A program made the translations under genes and the position numbers. Shown one piece after another: positions 1 to 9,129 of a DNA stretch of 64,000 nucleotides. A model generated the notes under the pieces. It ran no database searches, had not been told where the DNA came from, and saw nothing but the letters and a program-made list of their open reading frames with translations. How positions within the stretch are numbered: position 1 is the first letter of the stretch; every line of letters begins with the position of its first letter. The DNA is taken from NCBI GenBank assembly GCA_021847105.1, contig JAJZUT010000013.1:1-64000 (forward strand), given 5' to 3'. This stretch comes from Pseudomonadota bacterium. Its GTDB lineage: Bacteria > Pseudomonadota > Gammaproteobacteria > Steroidobacterales > Steroidobacteraceae.

Positions 1-2391
1 GTTACCGGTTTGACTGATGCCCGAGACCGTCAGTGCACCGGAGTTCAGCAGCGAGATATCCCCGCTCGTGCTGTTCGTGGCGTTGAACCCGCCAACCGCG
101 TTCGCCCCGCCCAGCACCGTGCCGCCACTCGAGCTCGTCGTGAGCGTCCCGGTGGTGGAGATCGTGCCTCCCGACTCGCCGATCGAGCCGCTCGAGGTCA
201 GATTCACCGGGCCGTTGCCAGCGGCGACTGTGCCGGTCACGGTGATCGCCCCGGTGTTATCGAGCGCCACCGAACCGCCGCCGCTCTGATTGATGCCCGA
301 GACCGACAGCGCTCCGGAGTTCACCAGCGAGATGTTGCCGCTCGTGCTGTTCGTGGCGCTGAGCCCGCCAACCGCGTTCGTGCCCCCCAGCACCGTGCCG
401 CCACTGGAACTCGTCGTGAGCGTCCCCGTGGTATTGACTTCTCCTGCGCTGCCACTCTCACTGATGGCGCCCGAGGAGGTCAATGATACCGCGCCCCCTT
501 GGGTGGCCACTTGGTTCTGAAGTGCGATGGCACCACCGCTGTTGCTCAGCGACACGTCACTTCCGGTGGTCGTGATCCCCGCCACTGCCGTGCCGCCCGG
601 AGGGGTCAGGGAAGTCACCGTCACCGTGTCGCCGGTCCCGCTGTCCGCGAGGTAAATTCCACTGGTCGAGCTCGAGTCGCTCGCGGCGAGGCTGCTCAAT
701 CCCGCAGTCTCAATTGGAACGGCAAGCGAGCCGATGCCGCTCTGGGCCTGCATCACGAGAGCCGGAGAACCGCCGAGCGTCAGAACCTCTCCCGAGGCGC
801 TCGCCGAGATGGCCCCATGCGGCGCGCTCAGCACCAGTGCACCATTGTTATCGTACGACCACGAACTGTTCCAGGTGATGTTTGCGGCGGAATTCAGCAG
901 CAGTGCCGACGAAATCTGTGTTGCCGGCTGGATCGCAACCGTGCCGTCCACATTGGAGATCGTGAGATCGCCACTCGAGGTCGTGAGGGAAACCTGCGCG
1001 GTACTGAGCTCACTGCTGAGCGTGCCGTCGGTGACGACGGAGGCCGAGCCCGAGCCGCTGGCGCCATGCACGATCGAGATCGTTGCCGGATCGAGCAGCA
1101 GCGTTCCGACTCGACCTGCGGGCGCGCGCAGGTCCACTGCGCCCTGAAACTGAAGGGTCTGCAGGCCGGAAACCTCGGCCGCGCCTCCGTTTCCCTGCCC
1201 GTCTCCACGCGCAGCGATGTGACCGAGAAATTCGGTGCTGCCGTTCGACCAGACGGTCACATTGCCACCATTGCCGCTCGTCAGGGCATTGGCGTTGATG
1301 CTTGTTCCTGCTCCAACGTAGGTCGCCGCTGAATCCTGCAACCCCGGGTTCGCGCCGTGGGCACCGCCGCCGACATATACGGTGCCCCCGGCGGCATTTC
1401 CGTTGGCATCGACAACGGAGTGCCCGTTGAGCGATACCGTTTTACCCAAGACTTCGACTGTGCCACCGGTGGAACTCGGGCCGCTACCGCTCGCATCGAG
1501 CGTTCCGCTGTTTGACACAGCGCCATCTGGCCCCGATAGCACGATGGTGCCGCCAATACGATCTATGTGGCTGGCGCGCACGATCCCGCTGTTGTTGACG
1601 GCAGATGCAAACACAGCCTGCGTGGCTCGTGCCGTGAGCAGCACTTGCCCGCCATTCGCTTCGATCCGCCCGGCATTTTGCACCGCAGCGCTGGCCCCGG
1701 TCGGGTTCTTGCTGAGGTCTCCGCTGACCTGCAGACGCAGCAGCCCTCCTCCGTAAAAGTCCAGCGTCGCCACCTTGCCTGCCGCCATGGCGACCGTGCC
1801 GTAATCGGCCACCACGAGCCCACGGTTGAGGACGGTACCGCCGAGCAGAGCCACCGAGCCACCGTGTGCGGCGCTGATCGTGCCGTCGTTGATGATGGCA
1901 CCCGGTGCGCCGTTCAGGGCGCGGAAGGAGAAATGTCCCGTGGTCGGATCGAAGCCGGTCATCTCCAGCGAGCTGGCGATCAGCGAACCGACGTTCAGCT
2001 CGGCGCTGCGACCGAACAGAATGCCGTTCGGGTTGAGCAATACGATGCGTCCGTTGGCATTGATCTTGCCAAAGATCTGGCTGGGGTTTGCATCCAGAAT
2101 CTCGTTGATTGCGACAGAGCTGGCCGAAGGTTGGGAGAACTGCACGGTGTCGCTGGCGCCGACATTGAAGCTCTTCCAGGTCAGGGTTAGCTGGTTCGAG
2201 AGCTGCTCGATCAGCGTCGTCGAGGAGCTCGGATGCGAAATGCTGCCCGCGCCGCTCGTCACGGCACCGCCTGTCGGACCCGCCGCCAGTGCCGCCGGCA
2301 TGCCTGCCCCGAAGCCGATGGCCGTGGCGAGGCCAACCGTGACCGCACGCAGCTCTCTGCGAATGAACAGACGAATGGTCGGATTACCCAT
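1..2391 (-). CDS. TpsA-type filamentous haemagglutinin-like exoprotein, C-terminus beyond window
   Basis: This is the secreted partner of a two-partner (type Vb) secretion system, expected to be exported by the Sec machinery and then through the TpsB pore encoded just upstream. The frame opens at ATG 2391 and runs to the left edge without a stop, giving at least 797 residues. The first ~40 residues have a basic start and an Ala/Gly hydrophobic stretch ending ALAAG, which looks like a signal peptide. The TPS domain follows at about residues 45-180, with NQLTLTWKSFNVG, NPSQIFGKINANG and LLNPNGILFG. The rest is Gly/Ser/Thr-rich and repetitive, as expected for a beta-helix. The activity of the mature protein (adhesin, toxin or other) cannot be judged because the C-terminal end is missing. 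Confidence 0.9.
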   Translation of the reverse strand, partial: MGNPTIRLFIRRELRAVTVGLATAIGFGAGMPAALAAGPTGGAVTSGAGSISHPSSSTTLIEQLSNQLTLTWKSFNVGASDTVQFSQPSASSVAINEILDANPSQIFGKINANGRIVLLNPNGILFGRSAELNVGSLIASSLEMTGFDPTTGHFSFRALNGAPGAIINDGTISAAHGGSVALLGGTVLNRGLVVADYGTVAMAAGKVATLDFYGGGLLRLQVSGDLSKNPTGASAAVQNAGRIEANGGQVLLTARATQAVFASAVNNSGIVRASHIDRIGGTIVLSGPDGAVSNSGTLDASGSGPSSTGGTVEVLGKTVSLNGHSVVDANGNAAGGTVYVGGGAHGANPGLQDSAATYVGAGTSINANALTSGNGGNVTVWSNGSTEFLGHIAARGDGQGNGGAAEVSGLQTLQFQGAVDLRAPAGRVGTLLLDPATISIVHGASGSGSASVVTDGTLSSELSTAQVSLTTSSGDLTISNVDGTVAIQPATQISSALLLNSAANITWNSSWSYDNNGALVLSAPHGAISASASGEVLTLGGSPALVMQAQSGIGSLAVPIETAGLSSLAASDSSSTSGIYLADSGTGDTVTVTSLTPPGGTAVAGITTTGSDVSLSNSGGAIALQNQVATQGGAVSLTSSGAISESGSAGEVNTTGTLTTSSSGGTVLGGTNAVGGLSATNSTSGNISLVNSGALSVSGINQSGGGSVALDNTGAITVTGTVAAGNGPVNLTSSGSIGESGGTISTTGTLTTSSSGGTVLGGANAVGGFNATNSTSGDISLLNSGALTVSGISQTGN
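17..450 (-). repeat. Two ~276-bp in-frame repeat units within tpsA
   Basis: The stretch starting at 17 and the stretch starting at 293 are nearly the same for about 155 bases, and the offset is 276 bases (92 codons). Both encode the same beta-helix pattern, including SGALTVSGI on the minus strand. More units may lie beyond the left edge. Confidence 0.75.
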
Positions 2392-2439
2392 GTAACTCAC
2401 CCCCGCCAGCCGAACCGCCTGGACGCGTTTCGCCTGGCG

Positions 2440-4245
2440 CTAAAAACTGATTCCCATCCTGAAGAAGTACTCCGGTCCGCTGCCCATGCCTGGCAATCTG
2501 GCGGTGACCGGTGTCGCGACATCGATGCGCGCGAAAATTCGGCCGGGCACGTTGAATTGAACCGCACCGCCCCAGCCACCGAGATTCACGTAACGGGTAT
2601 TGGTGGGTTCCGGAACCGACGTTGAGAAATCGTTGAGCCAGCCGGCGCCGTAATCCATGAACAGGGAAAACTGCAGCTCCTGGCCCCATGTACGGCCGCG
2701 AAACGCCGGCCGGTTCGCGAAGCCCGGCGCACCGACGATCAGTTCCGCAGTTCCGATGAGCCCCTTGTCGACCAAATCCGCTGCGACCGGGTAGGCGCGC
2801 ACGGCATCGGGGCCGGTAAGGGAGAGCTGTTCAAGCGAGACCAGCGGATCAGTGCTCTCCTGTCCCTGCACGTGCAGCAGCAGCGATATGTTCGACGAGA
2901 GGCGCTGCAGGCGCTGAATGGAAATCGCGACTTTATTGAACTGTCCCGTGGCGCCGTAACGACTCGCGTTTGGATTGGCTGTCGGCTTGTACGGGCCGAG
3001 CGCGCCGAGCAGGTTGTTAAAGCCGTGAACGTATGAGACCAGCAGCTGATTGATGCCGTGGAAGCGTGCATCGATCCGCGTCCATTTATAGTCCAGGCGC
3101 ACCGTGCTCAGGTTGTCCTGGAAAAGCTTTGTACCTTCGGCGGTGAATGAGGCCCGCTTGACGTCGAATGCCACGCCGACGCTCGAACGGCCAAGTCGGC
3201 TTGGGGCAAATTTGTGCTGATAGCCGAGCTGCGCAATGGACGAATGTCCGGTCGCATGCAGCAATTGCAGACTTCCGCCGAGGCCCCCGATCACATAGGC
3301 ATTCGTGTAATACGAGACGTCGAGAAAATCATTTGGCGTGAGCACGGGAACGGTGTAGGCGGCGCCGCCGTATGTCCCGTGCTCGCTGTGGTGCTGCGGG
3401 TCGAATTCATACATTCCGGAGAACTGCAGCTTGTCTGCAAGACCGAACGGGTCGTTCAAGGTGACGCCGATCTGCGATCGATACTTGCCGGAGACGGCCA
3501 CGCCCTCGTTGTCGACGGAAAAGCTGCCGTCTGCACGGGCCACCTTCTGGACCCGTAGCGTCAGGTCACTGGTACCGAGCTGACGGCCGGCAGACAGGAC
3601 GCCAAATGCGCTCACGCCCGGGTAGCCGTTGATGGTGAGCAGCGCCGACTCGATCGCATCTTTGTTGATCGGCTGATTCAGCAGATCTTTGAATGGACGG
3701 CGCAGCACGCGCTTCGAATAGCCCCGGTTCCCGATGATGCGTACGCTCGCGAGCGTCGCCGGAAGCACCTCCACCGTCACGACGCCGTTCACGACGGTCT
3801 GCGCCGGCACGAAGGCCTGGGCGAGCACCAGGCCTTTGCTGTGGTAATAGTTGGCCACTTCCGCGGCGATCGCCTGCAACTGGTTGATCGCGTAACCTTG
3901 TGGAGGCTGCCTGGCGAGTGCTTGAGCGAGAATGCGCTCGGCCGCTGCAACGTGGATGCCGTACTGCGGCATGTCATGCACGCCGATGAGATGGAACGCC
4001 TTGACCACGAGCTTCGGCCCTTGCGTCAGACCGAATGGCCGCTCGTTGACCCCGGGGATGACCAGGCGCGGCACGTGCCGGATGAGGCCCGGTGAGGTGC
4101 TCTGTGGTGTCGGCGGCAGCACGCCATTGGACGGAGCCAGCGGGGACGCCTGCACCATCGCATTGTGCACCGCTGCCGATGCCAACCAGGCGATGACCAG
4201 AAGCGATGCTCGATTGTGACTGATGGAAGACTTGTCGAAACGCAC
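2440..4245 (-). CDS. TpsB outer-membrane transporter (ShlB/FhaC/HecB family)
   Basis: This 601-residue Omp85-superfamily pore translocates the TpsA exoprotein across the outer membrane. Residues ~1-34 form a signal peptide ending near VQAS. Residues ~78-155 are the POTRA_2 region (LVVKAFHLIGV through YYHSKGLVLAQAFVPAQ). A second POTRA/ShlB segment follows (VRIIGNRGYSKRVLRRPF). The remainder is a 16-strand-type barrel with alternating aromatic residues, ending in an aromatic-rich strand with terminal Phe (FFRMGISF), the usual Bam recognition signal. It precedes tpsA by 48 bases in the same orientation, so the two form a tpsB-tpsA operon. The length is normal for the family. Confidence 0.93.
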   Translation of the reverse strand: MRFDKSSISHNRASLLVIAWLASAAVHNAMVQASPLAPSNGVLPPTPQSTSPGLIRHVPRLVIPGVNERPFGLTQGPKLVVKAFHLIGVHDMPQYGIHVAAAERILAQALARQPPQGYAINQLQAIAAEVANYYHSKGLVLAQAFVPAQTVVNGVVTVEVLPATLASVRIIGNRGYSKRVLRRPFKDLLNQPINKDAIESALLTINGYPGVSAFGVLSAGRQLGTSDLTLRVQKVARADGSFSVDNEGVAVSGKYRSQIGVTLNDPFGLADKLQFSGMYEFDPQHHSEHGTYGGAAYTVPVLTPNDFLDVSYYTNAYVIGGLGGSLQLLHATGHSSIAQLGYQHKFAPSRLGRSSVGVAFDVKRASFTAEGTKLFQDNLSTVRLDYKWTRIDARFHGINQLLVSYVHGFNNLLGALGPYKPTANPNASRYGATGQFNKVAISIQRLQRLSSNISLLLHVQGQESTDPLVSLEQLSLTGPDAVRAYPVAADLVDKGLIGTAELIVGAPGFANRPAFRGRTWGQELQFSLFMDYGAGWLNDFSTSVPEPTNTRYVNLGGWGGAVQFNVPGRIFARIDVATPVTARLPGMGSGPEYFFRMGISF

Positions 4246-4411
4246 GAGGTCCGTTCCCCCGGAACCGGGTCTTAGGCGCGTGTGCCCGGCCCTCTGCTGG
4301 CGCCTGTTTTTGGCGCGCGCCGCTTTGATTCTTGGCTCGTTGCGAGCGCCGGTACGTTAGCCCGTCCACTGCGGCTTTGCAAGCGACCCATGGTATCGCC
4401 CGAGCGCAGTA

Positions 4412-5107
4412 CTAGCGCCCGGCGTGCGAAGGCACAGCGGGCGGATTCACGGTGATTCCAAGCGTTTGCGCCAGAGCAGCCAGAGGGCTTGTGGAGGGAG
4501 TAATGGGTGTGTTCGCGAGAGCCTGCTGCTGTCGCAGCCGTTCACGTACGCTGTCCACGACGGCAGCGAACCAGTCGGCCTCGCGGTCGGCGGCGATGCG
4601 AGCCGGTCCGAGCCGGATGAGTGCGGCATTGACAGCCCGGATGTGAGCGTCGCTCCAGTGGCGCTCAGACAGCAGCGGCCGCAGCAGTACGCGTACCGGG
4701 TCGGCAGGCTGCGTGCGCAGCCGGTTCACCGCCGCGCGGCTGGAGGTGGCGCGGGTCACCGGACTCTTCATCGCAGTCCACACCAGGAGCGAGAGCAAAA
4801 TCACCAGTAGCGCAGCGAGCGTTCCCAGCAACGCGATGCGCTTGGTGAGGCGCGGCGTCGGCGTGCTGAGCGCAGCGCGATGCGGTGGCTGCGCTGCGAT
4901 TGAAGGCCTGATGCTGCGCGGCTGGGTCGTGATTTCGAATTCGGAAACGTCCCGGGCGCGGCCGTCCTGCGCGGCGTGCTCGAGCGCGCCCGAGTCCGCT
5001 CCATCGAGCAGGGGCGCGCGCAGCCGCCGATAGGCCTCGCGACTGATGCGTCCCTCCAAGTGCTCGCGGCCGAGGGCACGCAGCCTCTGAGTGATGTCTA
5101 TGCTCAT
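4412..5107 (-). CDS. Small single-pass membrane protein at the end of the T6SS regulatory genes, unknown function
   Basis: I do not recognise this 231-residue protein. ATG 5107 was chosen because it lies 17 bases after the ppkA stop; a longer reading would overlap ppkA. The N-terminus contains GRISREAYRRL, resembling GRISQETHRVL near the N-terminus of the adjacent PpkA, so both may carry the same short SHOCT-like helical motif. A membrane helix at about residues 90-115 (ALLGTLAALLVILLSLLVW) separates a ~90-residue cytoplasmic part from an alpha-helical C-terminal part. Its position last in the tssJKLM-tagF-pppA-ppkA string suggests a role with the kinase or membrane complex, by context only. 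Confidence 0.7.
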   Translation of the reverse strand: MSIDITQRLRALGREHLEGRISREAYRRLRAPLLDGADSGALEHAAQDGRARDVSEFEITTQPRSIRPSIAAQPPHRAALSTPTPRLTKRIALLGTLAALLVILLSLLVWTAMKSPVTRATSSRAAVNRLRTQPADPVRVLLRPLLSERHWSDAHIRAVNAALIRLGPARIAADREADWFAAVVDSVRERLRQQQALANTPITPSTSPLAALAQTLGITVNPPAVPSHAGR

Positions 5108-5124
5108 CCTCCCCTGCCGCCCGG

Positions 5125-8100
5125 CTATTGGATCTGCCGCACCACTCGGAAGCCGGTCACCGCCGAGGGCGCACCGCTTTGCGCTCGCGCCGCGCTCGGC
5201 GTGCACTCCGAGAAGCTGTCACGGTAATCGCCCCCGCGTGCCTGCAGCTGGCTGCCGTGGCGAACCCATTGCTGGACATTGCCATAAGGATTGTAAAGAC
5301 CCCACGCATTCGGGGAACCGGAGTTCACCGGCAGCAGCGATGCCGCAACACCGGGCTTGCGACAGTTGGCATTCTCGATCGGCGCGCCCTTGGCACCGGC
5401 ATCCGCCGCGTAAACATACTGCGCGGCGGTCGGCAACCGGTAGAGCGCGCCCGTTTCGCGCGACAGCCAGTGCAGGTACTGTCTTGCCTGCGCGATCGAA
5501 ATCGATGTGACCGGCAGATTCGGTGAGGCGGTGCTCGGCGCGCATTTTCCGGTCGCAGCGCAGTAGCGAGCAAAGTCAGCATTGCTGACCGTGTAGCGGC
5601 CGATGGCGAACGGATGACCGCCGGGCGGCGCCGGTACCACGACCAGGATCGGGCCGCGCGCACCGGCGATCCGATCCCAGCAGCTTGCCCGGGGGTTGCC
5701 GCCTGCGCCGATGAGTTCCGGATTTGCGCAGTCGTGCAGCGAGGGCGGGCCCGCTGGGGTCACGTGGGCTACTGTCGGTGTCGAACGCGCAACGGTCACG
5801 GCGCGTGCGGCTTGCGAGGGCGCGAGCGGACTCGCCGGCCCCGGCGTCCTCGGTACGCTGCCCACCGCCGGTGTCGCGACGGATCGCGTCTGTGTCAGCG
5901 CGCTAGGTGGGGGCGGCGTCGGCTTCGCAAATGTCTTGTCGTTCGGGAAGAGCCTGTGGCCGATGGCCATCAGGTGCGCCGCAGCGGTCGGATTTGCCGT
6001 CCCGGCGATTCGTGCTGTGAAGCGGCGCTCGAGCGCCCGCACAAGCGCCCTCGCCTCCACGGGAGATTGTCGCGATGCCTCAGTGATCTGGGCGCGGATG
6101 CGGGCGAGATCCCCCTCATCGACACTGCGCATGGCGTGCTCGAGACTCACATAGCCGGCATAGCGCTGCGCTGCGGCGGCCAGGGGCGCGAATGTCGGCA
6201 CAGTCGCACGCCCCTTGGCAACGAGACGTGCGGCCTGCGCAAAGCGACCATCCAGGGCCGCGCTGCCGGCGAGACGCAGATAGGCGGCGCCGATGGCGGC
6301 CGGTGCATCGACAATGAGAAACGAGCTCTGGGGTGGTAAACGCCCCTGCAGCACGTGCAGTGATGCCAGTGCTTCTTCGACGTTGTTCGCTGCGGCCTGC
6401 AGTCGCAGTTTCTGCTCGATCGCTTCGGTCTGCGCCTGCTGCTGCTGCGTCACTTCTTGCGCGGCGAGGCGCGCGCGGGCTGCCGTCAGCGACTTCAGAG
6501 CCTGTGCGTACGCCGATGGTGGCACCCCGTAGGTCTGGGCGCGCGCGAGCATCTGTCCGGCCGCCTCCAGCTGACCGATGCGGCGCAAGTGGTTGGCTTG
6601 CTCGAGGTAATCGGCTGCGGCCTGCACACGAGTTCGGGTGAAGACCGGATCGCTCGCCCCGAGATACACCCGCAGTTCACTCAGTCGCGCACGCAGCTTC
6701 GCGTCCCACACCGCCGGAGTCGTTCCCGGACCGTCTTTGAGCAAGACCGCAATGTCACTCTGCAGCTGCGTACTGCGTGCCGCCCGCATCCGAGCGACTT
6801 GCGCGGCCTGGTGCGGGCCACGCAGGCCTGCCGTCGCAAGCTGGTCACGTTCGCGCTCAACGAACGCTGCAGAGGCGAGTGTGGCATACCGCTCGAGCAA
6901 GGTCCGCGCCTCGGCGTAAGATTGGTGCTTCTTAAGTTGATCCAACCGGTGCGCCAGCTGCAGTTCGCTGTAGCGCTGGACCGCACCCAGCACCGGATCG
7001 TGCGGCGCGTTGACACGCAGCGCCGTCACGTCCTGCTGCAGAGCGAGCAAGCCCTTCAGCGGCGGCTGTGTCTTCAGCAACGCGCTCAGCGACTGCTCGC
7101 TGCCGGCGATCTGGGTGCTTGTCTGCTGCGCTTGGATCGTGGCGCGCACACGCGCCTGCAAATTGCGCAGCATCGGATTGGACGGCGCGCTCGACAACCC
7201 GCTCGTGAGCAGCTGCGCGGCGAGCGCGGTATCGGCGTGCGCAAGGGCGAGGCGCGCCTGGGTGGCGAACGCGCCCGGCAGACGCGGGTCATGCAGCAAT
7301 GCGCTGTGCGGATCGATGCGGCGTACCGCCGCAAGGACCGCCGCAACGTTATCCGGACCCTGCGCCGGGATGAGCCGGCCGGCGGAGAGATCCGCATCGA
7401 ACAGGTTGCTCTCCTTTTCGAGCGCGTTGCTCGCATCACTGGCGACCTGCTGTGCGATGCGCTGCGCATCGGCATAATCCGGCAGATACTTCAGCAGCTG
7501 CCGTGCGAACCCTCCGGCGGTGAAATAATTCCCCCGAACCTCTGCCTTGCGAATCCGCCGCTGGTAGAAGTGAATCAATCCGTCGCGCGCACCGCGGTCC
7601 GCGAAAATTGCGTCGCGTCCGGTGCGCGACAGCCGGTCGAGCGCCGGTAGAAGCGCCGCAATTCGCGCCCCGTTGCCGCTGCGCAGCGCAGTCAGCCAGC
7701 GCTGACGCTGATAGCGCTGCAATTCTCCGGGCACGACCACGATGGCCACCACGACCGCCGCGACCAGGGCAACTCCGATACCGCCGTAGAGCGCCGCGGA
7801 TCGCTTCGGTGGCAGCAACCCATTGAGCAATTCGATCGCCGAGGCGCTGCGTTGCTCGCGCTTGAAGGCCAGCCCGCGCTTCAAGGCCCGCCATTGCGCC
7901 CGCGACAGGCCGTCTGGGCGCTGCGGAGTCAGTCGTGCATCGCGGGCCTGCACTGCGGACTTGCGTCCGAAGGGATGTCGGCCGGTCAGCAGCTCGTAGG
8001 TGACGCAGGCGATTGCGTAGACATCGTCGCGCGTATCGGGTTCTAGGCCCTCGATCATCTCGCAGCTGGCATACGCGGGAGTCAGCCCGCCGAGTGTACC

Positions 8101-9129
8101 GGCGTCGAAAACCGTGACGGAGCCGGTTGCCTGGTCGTTCTGTTTCGCCGCGCGAGCGATCCCAAAGTCAAAGACCTTCACCACGCCATTGCGTGTCAGG
8201 AACGCATTGGCCGGCTTGAAGTCGGAATGCACGATGCCGCGCTCGTGCGCATAGGCCATGGCACGGCAAATGTCGCGAGTGATGCTTAACGCCCGTTCCT
8301 TGCCAAGACCGGCGCTGCCGGCTTGTTTGATGACACGGTCCAGCGGCTCGCCGTCGAGTAACTCCATGGTCATGAACACGTTCGAGCCATCGCGATCAAA
8401 ATCACCGACGGTGACCACGTTCGGATGGGCCAAGCTCTGCGACTTGCGAAACTCCCGCTGAAGTGCCTTAAGGGACTCGGGGTGACGCTTGAACTCATCA
8501 TTCAGGATCTTGAGCGCCACGTACGGATTGCGGTCCTGTGCCTCCTCCATGCGCAAATCGCGCGACTTGAACACGATGCCCATGCCGCCGCGGCCGATTT
8601 CCTTCTCGAGTATGAATCGCTCCTTCAGTACGCTGCCCACGGTGAGCGGCGCGGTCGATCGCGCCCACTGACTCGGATCGGTCCAATTCGAGCTGCCGCC
8701 ACCGGTATCGGAGCGATCCGCGCTCTCCGCTCGGCTGTCGGGATCGCGAGCGGCCTCGGTGCCGGGCGCCCGCACGCGCAGGCGGGTGAGCTGCGCATCG
8801 GCGGGCATCGGCGGCGGCAGGCCGGGCTCGGCTGCACTCGCACGGAAGCGGGTGGGCTCAACGGCGCTCGGCTGGGACGGCTCGGCGTGAGTCTTCGGTG
8901 CTCTGAGGATCGTCTGATCGGCGGGCGCCGCGGCCTGGATGGCCTGCGCCAGTACGCGGTGCGTTTCCTGAGAGATGCGTCCGGCGCGCAACAGCGCGTC
9001 CACCGCGGCGCGGTACCTCGACGCCTGCTGCGGCTCGCGCGCAAGGCTGTCTGTGAGCGCGCGCTGCACCGTCTCGAAGTCGGCTTGACCCGCAGCGTAG
9101 GCCGCCAGCGATTCCCGAAATCCGCTCAT
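5125..9129 (-). CDS. ppkA: PpkA-type Ser/Thr protein kinase fused to a formylglycine-generating-enzyme-like (TagR-like) domain
   Basis: This 1334-residue transmembrane kinase should drive the threonine phosphorylation switch that activates T6SS assembly. ATG 9129 overlaps the pppA stop as ATGA. Residues 1-150 are a low-complexity N-terminus with D-Q-T-I-L-R around Thr73. The kinase domain is at ~170-425: GRGGMG glycine loop, VALK lysine near 204, catalytic loop HSDFKPAN at ~301-308 (Ser in place of the HRD arginine), and DFG near 320. A membrane helix follows at ~443-467. Then come ~620 residues of helical, TPR-like, presumably periplasmic sequence and a Pro/Ala/Thr-rich linker. Residues ~1165-1334 are an SUMF1/FGE-like domain (IGRYTVSNADFARYC, YRLPTAAQY, NPYGNVQQW, RGGDY, GFRVVR). 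In Pseudomonas the FGE-like protein TagR is a separate periplasmic regulator acting upstream of PpkA, so this looks like a natural fusion. A catalytic FGE role is unlikely to be the point here. Confidence 0.93.
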   Translation of the reverse strand: MSGFRESLAAYAAGQADFETVQRALTDSLAREPQQASRYRAAVDALLRAGRISQETHRVLAQAIQAAAPADQTILRAPKTHAEPSQPSAVEPTRFRASAAEPGLPPPMPADAQLTRLRVRAPGTEAARDPDSRAESADRSDTGGGSSNWTDPSQWARSTAPLTVGSVLKERFILEKEIGRGGMGIVFKSRDLRMEEAQDRNPYVALKILNDEFKRHPESLKALQREFRKSQSLAHPNVVTVGDFDRDGSNVFMTMELLDGEPLDRVIKQAGSAGLGKERALSITRDICRAMAYAHERGIVHSDFKPANAFLTRNGVVKVFDFGIARAAKQNDQATGSVTVFDAGTLGGLTPAYASCEMIEGLEPDTRDDVYAIACVTYELLTGRHPFGRKSAVQARDARLTPQRPDGLSRAQWRALKRGLAFKREQRSASAIELLNGLLPPKRSAALYGGIGVALVAAVVVAIVVVPGELQRYQRQRWLTALRSGNGARIAALLPALDRLSRTGRDAIFADRGARDGLIHFYQRRIRKAEVRGNYFTAGGFARQLLKYLPDYADAQRIAQQVASDASNALEKESNLFDADLSAGRLIPAQGPDNVAAVLAAVRRIDPHSALLHDPRLPGAFATQARLALAHADTALAAQLLTSGLSSAPSNPMLRNLQARVRATIQAQQTSTQIAGSEQSLSALLKTQPPLKGLLALQQDVTALRVNAPHDPVLGAVQRYSELQLAHRLDQLKKHQSYAEARTLLERYATLASAAFVERERDQLATAGLRGPHQAAQVARMRAARSTQLQSDIAVLLKDGPGTTPAVWDAKLRARLSELRVYLGASDPVFTRTRVQAAADYLEQANHLRRIGQLEAAGQMLARAQTYGVPPSAYAQALKSLTAARARLAAQEVTQQQQAQTEAIEQKLRLQAAANNVEEALASLHVLQGRLPPQSSFLIVDAPAAIGAAYLRLAGSAALDGRFAQAARLVAKGRATVPTFAPLAAAAQRYAGYVSLEHAMRSVDEGDLARIRAQITEASRQSPVEARALVRALERRFTARIAGTANPTAAAHLMAIGHRLFPNDKTFAKPTPPPPSALTQTRSVATPAVGSVPRTPGPASPLAPSQAARAVTVARSTPTVAHVTPAGPPSLHDCANPELIGAGGNPRASCWDRIAGARGPILVVVPAPPGGHPFAIGRYTVSNADFARYCAATGKCAPSTASPNLPVTSISIAQARQYLHWLSRETGALYRLPTAAQYVYAADAGAKGAPIENANCRKPGVAASLLPVNSGSPNAWGLYNPYGNVQQWVRHGSQLQARGGDYRDSFSECTPSAARAQSGAPSAVTGFRVVRQIQ

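Noticed and set aside
10..1756. Several plus-strand and short minus-strand frames at the left edge
   Set aside because: They are shadows of the minus-strand tpsA frame, which runs unbroken from 2391 to 1 with TPS-domain motifs.
4246..4411. GGCGCC-type inverted repeats as a terminator between the T6SS genes and tpsB
   Set aside because: The stems are short and imperfect, and no U-run follows on the relevant strand.
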